In this document: piece after piece, positions 13,671 to 16,648 of the stretch
How positions within the stretch are numbered: the stretch's first letter is position 1
Layout of the letters: each line of letters starts with the position of its first letter
DNA from: an uncultured archaeon
GTDB lineage: Archaea; Halobacteriota; Methanosarcinia; Methanosarcinales; Methanoperedenaceae
Length of the DNA stretch: 16,648 nt
Reading direction: 5' to 3'
Assembly (NCBI GenBank): GCA_902386085.1
Contig: CABMIA010000182.1
Location: 1 to 16,648 of the forward strand
Position numbers and translations under genes: made by a program
Notes under the pieces: generated by a model
Seen by the model: the letters and a program-made list of their open reading frames with translations, nothing else
What the model was told of the DNA's origin: nothing
The model's database searches: none

Positions 13671-15377
13671 TTGAATTACTTTAATCTTATTATTTTTGCG
13701 TTTTTGCTTTACTGGTTATTGGTCATGTTCCTTGACAGGCGCGGGATATTGAGCAGATACAATATCACTGCTTACGGACCGGTATTGATGCTCAGGACAC
13801 AAAAAGGCCAGAGGTTCCTTGACAGGCTTGCAGTTCACAAAAGTTTCTGGAGGGTCTTTTCCCGGATCGGCCTTCCTGCTATGCTAATTGGTATGCTTGT
13901 AATGTTCATCATGATTTTGTACGTCGATTACTCGCTGATAATGTCATTCCAGAAGCACACGGTTCCACCCCCGGGTAAATTCAACGAACCGCGTAATATT
14001 TTCCTGATCCCGGGCATTAATGAGTATATACCACTTGGATACGGGATTATTGCATTAATAGTGACCCTTGTGGTACATGAGTTCTCCCATGCCATCCTCT
14101 GCAAAGTCGAGGGCATAAAAGTCAAATCAATGGGTATATTACTTGCCCTGCTTCCCATCGGGGGCTTTGCAGAACCCGATGAAGAGCAGCTTCTCGGGAA
14201 AAAAGAGGAGAAGGATGAAGCGGAAAAAGAAATAATCCCGGCAGAACCTGCTGAACCCAAGAAGCTTGCTACGCGCAGCGAGCGTCTCAGGGTACTCACA
14301 GCAGGAGTAATGGCAAATTTTGTTACTGCATTTGTGGCATTTATCCTGTTCTTCTCGATTCTCGGCTCACTTTCACCTGTCGGTGATGTAATGGTAACGG
14401 GTGTTGTATCCGGGTCGCCTGCCGAACAGGCTGGCATAAAACAGAACATGATCCTTACAGGCATAGATGACATACAGATAAATAACTCACATGATTTCCT
14501 ATCTTACGCCAGTACCCTTGGACCCGGAAAAAATGTTACCCTGACCCTTGTTGACCAGGGAATGAAGAGGAATATTAGCATCGTTACGGTGAAAGGAAAT
14601 GAAACGCCCGAAGGAGTAAAGGTTTTTAATATTGTACAAGGGTCGCCTGCCGAAACTGCGGGGATTAAACCTGATATGATTCTTGTCAGAATCAATAATA
14701 CTGAAATCAAAACACTCGATGATTTCGTTACTTTCATGAATTCCACATATGCCGGACAGAAGCTCGATGTATATCTTTTGAGCAATACATCGGCGAATGC
14801 GACTAGTCTGGTCTTCAATGTAGAACTTGCAAAATATCCATACGAAACAGACACCAAGAAAGGTTTCCTGGGGATTTCCTATGCGCCAGGGGAATCCGCA
14901 ACAAGCTACTCAACAGGAATAACCATTGGCCAGTTCCCGGCCAAAACCTATCTTCATGTGTTAAAGAGCATTCCTTCATTATTGAACGGCATAAGCGGCT
15001 GGCTCCTGTTGTTCAGCCTGCCTATTTTCGGGCTTTCCGGGGAAGGTTTCCCTGGTTTTACAGGTCTGATCACTAATTTCTATGAACCCGCAGGCTGGGC
15101 TGTCCCGCTTGGAGCAGGAATATTCGTGATATTGAACATACTCATGTGGATTGGCTGGATGAATTTCTATGTAGGGCTTTTTAACTGCCTGCCTGCAATC
15201 CCGCTTGACGGCGGGCATGTGTTCCGAGATGTTATGACCTCGTCCCTGTCAAGGATAATGGGAGATGGTGAAAAGGTGGAGCGGCTCTCCAATGTGATTG
15301 CGGTCTTATTTGCTGTCCTTATTCTCATGTCATTTGTATTCGTAATGGTTGCGCCGTATGCTGCACAGGGGTTTTAG
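13671..15377 (+). CDS. Site-2 protease (M50 family) with two tandem PDZ domains
   Basis: 568 residues. An intramembrane zinc metalloprotease that cuts membrane-bound substrates such as anti-sigma factors or membrane regulators. Active-site motifs are intact: HEFSH (H136-E137-H140) inside a membrane helix, and NCLPAIPLDGGH with the zinc ligand D513 in a late helix. Order: two N-terminal membrane helices, the HExxH helix, an acidic Lys/Glu/Pro-rich loop (about 175-205), a membrane helix (VMANFVTAFVAFILFFSI), PDZ1 (about 240-310; GVVSGSPAEQAGI), PDZ2 (about 318-385; NIVQGSPAETAGI), then several C-terminal helices. TTG 13671 is the likely start: GGGAG lies about 9 nt upstream and the first helix begins at once; the next in-frame ATG would cut into that helix. 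It is divergent from cutA. Its substrate is unknown. Confidence 0.93.
   Translation: MNYFNLIIFAFLLYWLLVMFLDRRGILSRYNITAYGPVLMLRTQKGQRFLDRLAVHKSFWRVFSRIGLPAMLIGMLVMFIMILYVDYSLIMSFQKHTVPPPGKFNEPRNIFLIPGINEYIPLGYGIIALIVTLVVHEFSHAILCKVEGIKVKSMGILLALLPIGGFAEPDEEQLLGKKEEKDEAEKEIIPAEPAEPKKLATRSERLRVLTAGVMANFVTAFVAFILFFSILGSLSPVGDVMVTGVVSGSPAEQAGIKQNMILTGIDDIQINNSHDFLSYASTLGPGKNVTLTLVDQGMKRNISIVTVKGNETPEGVKVFNIVQGSPAETAGIKPDMILVRINNTEIKTLDDFVTFMNSTYAGQKLDVYLLSNTSANATSLVFNVELAKYPYETDTKKGFLGISYAPGESATSYSTGITIGQFPAKTYLHVLKSIPSLLNGISGWLLLFSLPIFGLSGEGFPGFTGLITNFYEPAGWAVPLGAGIFVILNILMWIGWMNFYVGLFNCLPAIPLDGGHVFRDVMTSSLSRIMGDGEKVERLSNVIAVLFAVLILMSFVFVMVAPYAAQGF
14412..14654 (+). repeat. 15-bp exact repeat marking PDZ duplication
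   Basis: GGGTCGCCTGCCGAA occurs at 14412-14426 and 14640-14654, 228 bp (76 codons) apart, encoding GSPAE of the carboxylate-binding region in each PDZ domain. It shows the two PDZ domains are an internal duplication, or have been kept alike by gene conversion. Confidence 0.6.
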
Positions 15378-15389
15378 CTGATTTTAGCC

Positions 15390-15402
15390 GGATGATTCAT
15401 CC
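15390..15402. promoter_or_regulatory. Perfect palindrome upstream of the DtxR-like gene
   Basis: GGATGA-T-TCATCC is a 13-nt palindrome in the 66-nt gap after the protease gene. Its centre (15396) lies 30 bp upstream of the centre of the 19-bp operator, about three helical turns, and just upstream of the TATA box. No T-tract follows it, so a terminator role is unlikely; a second regulator site is more plausible. Confidence 0.4.
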
Positions 15403-15416
15403 TAATCGATAACTAT

Positions 15417-15435
15417 ATTTGGAGTGACTCCAAAT
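15417..15435. promoter_or_regulatory. 19-bp palindromic operator overlapping the TATA box
   Basis: ATTTGGAG-TGA-CTCCAAAT is a perfect inverted repeat with 8-bp arms. The TATA-like CTATATTT (15413-15420, centre 27 nt before ATG 15444) runs into its left arm, so a bound dimer would block TBP or polymerase. The site is placed for self-repression by the DtxR-like regulator it precedes, and thereby for control of the overlapping metal transporter gene. The GGAG inside it is too far from the ATG to be a ribosome site. Confidence 0.7.
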
Positions 15436-15443
15436 TTAGATTT

Positions 15444-15884
15444 ATGAAAGGTATAAACGGACTGGAACTATCCCCGAAAAAGATAGACTATCTAAAATTC
15501 ATTAAAGAAAGAAAAAACGTAAAGACTACTGAAATATCAGATGAGTTCCACGTCGATCCTTCAACGACAACCAAGATATTACTTGAACTCGCAAAAACAG
15601 ATTTGATAACCTATGCACCATATCACGGCTGTTCCCTGACCGAAAAAGGTATCAAGTACGCAGAATTCTTAAACAGGCGGCATGGGCTTATAGTGTGCAT
15701 GCTGGTAGGCATGGGAATGGAGGCAAAAACCGCATGCGAGGCCACCGGGAGATTTGAATATTTTGTTACTAAAGATGTGGTGGACATACTGTGCAAGAAT
15801 TTCTCTCATCCTGACCACAGTCCATGCGGAACTAAGATAAATCACGACACCTGCTGTTGCTGTCCTGGAAGGTCGCTCGGATGA
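15444..15884 (+). CDS. DtxR/MntR-like metal-responsive regulator with Cys-rich tail
   Basis: 146 residues. An N-terminal winged helix (about 10-72; KKIDYLKFIKERKNVKTTEISDEF, PSTTTKILLELAKTDLITYAPY, SLTEKGIKYAE) is followed by the dimer/metal domain of the DtxR family (RRHGLIVCMLVGMG, HPDHSPCG). Compared by eye with the classical DtxR ligands, H80, C98 and E105 are retained, but the partner Glu after H80 is Val, the second His is Tyr106, and four residues are inserted after C98. The C-terminus ends HDTCCCCPGRSLG, adding four consecutive Cys near several His. There is no SH3-like domain; length is that of the short MntR-type proteins. The transcript looks leaderless from ATG 15444 (TATA centre 27 nt upstream). 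Its stop overlaps the ATG of a metal-binding lipoprotein by 4 nt (ATGA), so it likely controls metal uptake. Which metal is unclear. Confidence 0.85.
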   Translation: MKGINGLELSPKKIDYLKFIKERKNVKTTEISDEFHVDPSTTTKILLELAKTDLITYAPYHGCSLTEKGIKYAEFLNRRHGLIVCMLVGMGMEAKTACEATGRFEYFVTKDVVDILCKNFSHPDHSPCGTKINHDTCCCCPGRSLG

Positions 15885-16648
15885 ATTCTGCAAAGCCTGC
15901 ATTTACTATAGTTTTAGTAATAATATTGCTTGTAAGCCTCACGGGATGCATTGAGCAGCAGCCAAAACCAAGTGGAAAAATAAATGCTGTTACTACCTTT
16001 TATCCTCTTTATGAATTTTCCAAGCGCATCGGGGGAGAAAAGGCCGATGTATCGATTCTGGTTCCCGCTGGCGCAGAACCGCACGACTGGGAACCTGGCC
16101 CGAAGGATATTATTAATATAGACTCGGCAAATATATTTGTTTATAACGGGGCAGGACTTGAACCCTACATCGATAAAATTATAACAAATACCGAATCCCA
16201 CAAATTAATCGTTGTGGATTCAAGCCAAGGTATTGAATTAATTAAGGAAGGTGGGACGCCTGATCCCCATATCTGGCTTGACCCTGTGCTGGCAAAACAC
16301 CAGGTAGATGCCATAGAGAAAGCTTTTATCAAAGCTGACCCGAAAAATAGTGATTATTACATGGCCAATGCGCAATCACTTAGACAGGATCTGGACGCAC
16401 TGGACACAAATATTTCAAAAGAACTGGCTCCAGCCAAAAAGAACGTATTCATAACCGCTCATGCTGCGTTCGGCTATTTTGCCAAAAGGTATGGATTAAC
16501 GCAAAGCTCGATTTCCGGTCTCTCTCCAGACATAGAGCCCGGCCCTGCCAAGATTGCAGAGGTCGTCAGAATTGCACAGGCGAATAAAGTGAAATACATT
16601 TTCTTTGAGACTTTAGTAAGCCCGAAGCTATCTGAAACTATTGCAAAA
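15881..16648 (+). CDS. ZnuA/TroA-type metal ABC transporter substrate-binding lipoprotein (3' end cut)
   Basis: 256 codons are visible; the gene runs off the window end. A lipoprotein signal peptide ends in LTGC (C23), placing the protein on the outer membrane face. The cluster A-I (TroA/ZnuA) fold is shown by INAVTTFYPLYEFSKRIGG, PAGAEPHDWEP with metal ligand H68, DPHIWLDP with H130, TAHAAFGYFAKRYG with H194, and FFETLVSP; the fourth ligand should lie beyond the window. The His/Asp-rich loop of many zinc-specific ZnuA proteins is absent between H68 and H130, so zinc or manganese cannot be decided. ATG 15881 overlaps the regulator stop by 4 nt, with GGAAGG about 8 nt upstream. Expected downstream genes are an ATPase and a permease. 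It is probably controlled from the palindromic operator at 15417-15435. Confidence 0.92.
   Translation, partial: MNSAKPAFTIVLVIILLVSLTGCIEQQPKPSGKINAVTTFYPLYEFSKRIGGEKADVSILVPAGAEPHDWEPGPKDIINIDSANIFVYNGAGLEPYIDKIITNTESHKLIVVDSSQGIELIKEGGTPDPHIWLDPVLAKHQVDAIEKAFIKADPKNSDYYMANAQSLRQDLDALDTNISKELAPAKKNVFITAHAAFGYFAKRYGLTQSSISGLSPDIEPGPAKIAEVVRIAQANKVKYIFFETLVSPKLSETIAK

Noticed and set aside
15914..16201. Minus-strand open frame of 95 codons
   Set aside because: It lies opposite the plus-strand ZnuA-type lipoprotein gene (15881 to window end), which has a lipobox, three metal ligands and coupled translation; the minus frame has no motif.
1..16648. CRISPR arrays, tRNA genes, insertion sequences or prophage
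   Set aside because: No regularly spaced repeats, tRNA-like cloverleaf, transposase, integrase or phage gene was found by reading the gaps and gene products.

Overview
The window reads as archaeal DNA of moderate GC content, and the gene set fits best with a methanogen-related, cytochrome-rich lineage such as 'Candidatus Methanoperedens' (ANME-2d). That assignment is inference from gene content only. Supporting signs are TATA-like boxes 26-27 nt upstream of start codons (leaderless transcripts), GGAGG or GGTGAG ribosome sites elsewhere, a COG2512-type membrane regulator, an archaeal HemK2-type methyltransferase, a MASE3 histidine kinase, PGF-CTERM-like C-termini and a dense multiheme cytochrome cluster. 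No tRNA, rRNA, transposase or CRISPR array was seen, and no gene-free stretch exceeds 300 bases.

Layout: (1) 2-3118, plus strand: a partial Cys-containing V4R/MetOD1-like protein, a MASE3-PAS-HisKA_2 histidine kinase and a REC-PAS response regulator, a compact signalling cassette. (2) 3121-3651, minus: queH-like reductase, convergent with the cassette. (3) 3737-5007, minus: a secreted coiled-coil protein and a small lipoprotein, closed by a hairpin/T-tract terminator. They are divergent from (4) 5208-5960, plus: a membrane-spanning winged-helix regulator. (5) 6038-6760, minus: hisA. (6) 6834-13042, minus: a likely respiratory operon. In transcription order it holds a hexaheme PGF-CTERM cytochrome, a tetraheme cytochrome, a Tat-exported four-cluster ferredoxin, an NrfD-type quinone protein, a second hexaheme paralogue, a 13-heme NapC/NirT-like cytochrome and finally a HemK2-type methyltransferase. 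(7) 13289-13600, minus: cutA, divergent from (8) 13671-15377, plus: a site-2 protease with two PDZ domains. (9) 15444-16648, plus: a DtxR-like regulator behind a 19-bp palindromic operator, overlapping by 4 nt a ZnuA/TroA-type metal-binding lipoprotein that runs off the window.

The central unit is (6). The NrfD protein and the ferredoxin form the core of a quinol-linked oxidoreductase facing the outside of the membrane. The four cytochromes carry 29 possible heme sites (25 CxxCH, three CX3CH, one CX4CH) and could move electrons from the quinone pool to the cell envelope. The most unusual sequence details are the conserved non-canonical heme motifs, the paired PGF-CTERM hexaheme paralogues, and a DtxR-like regulator with substituted metal ligands, a Cys/His-rich tail and a perfect operator on its own promoter.
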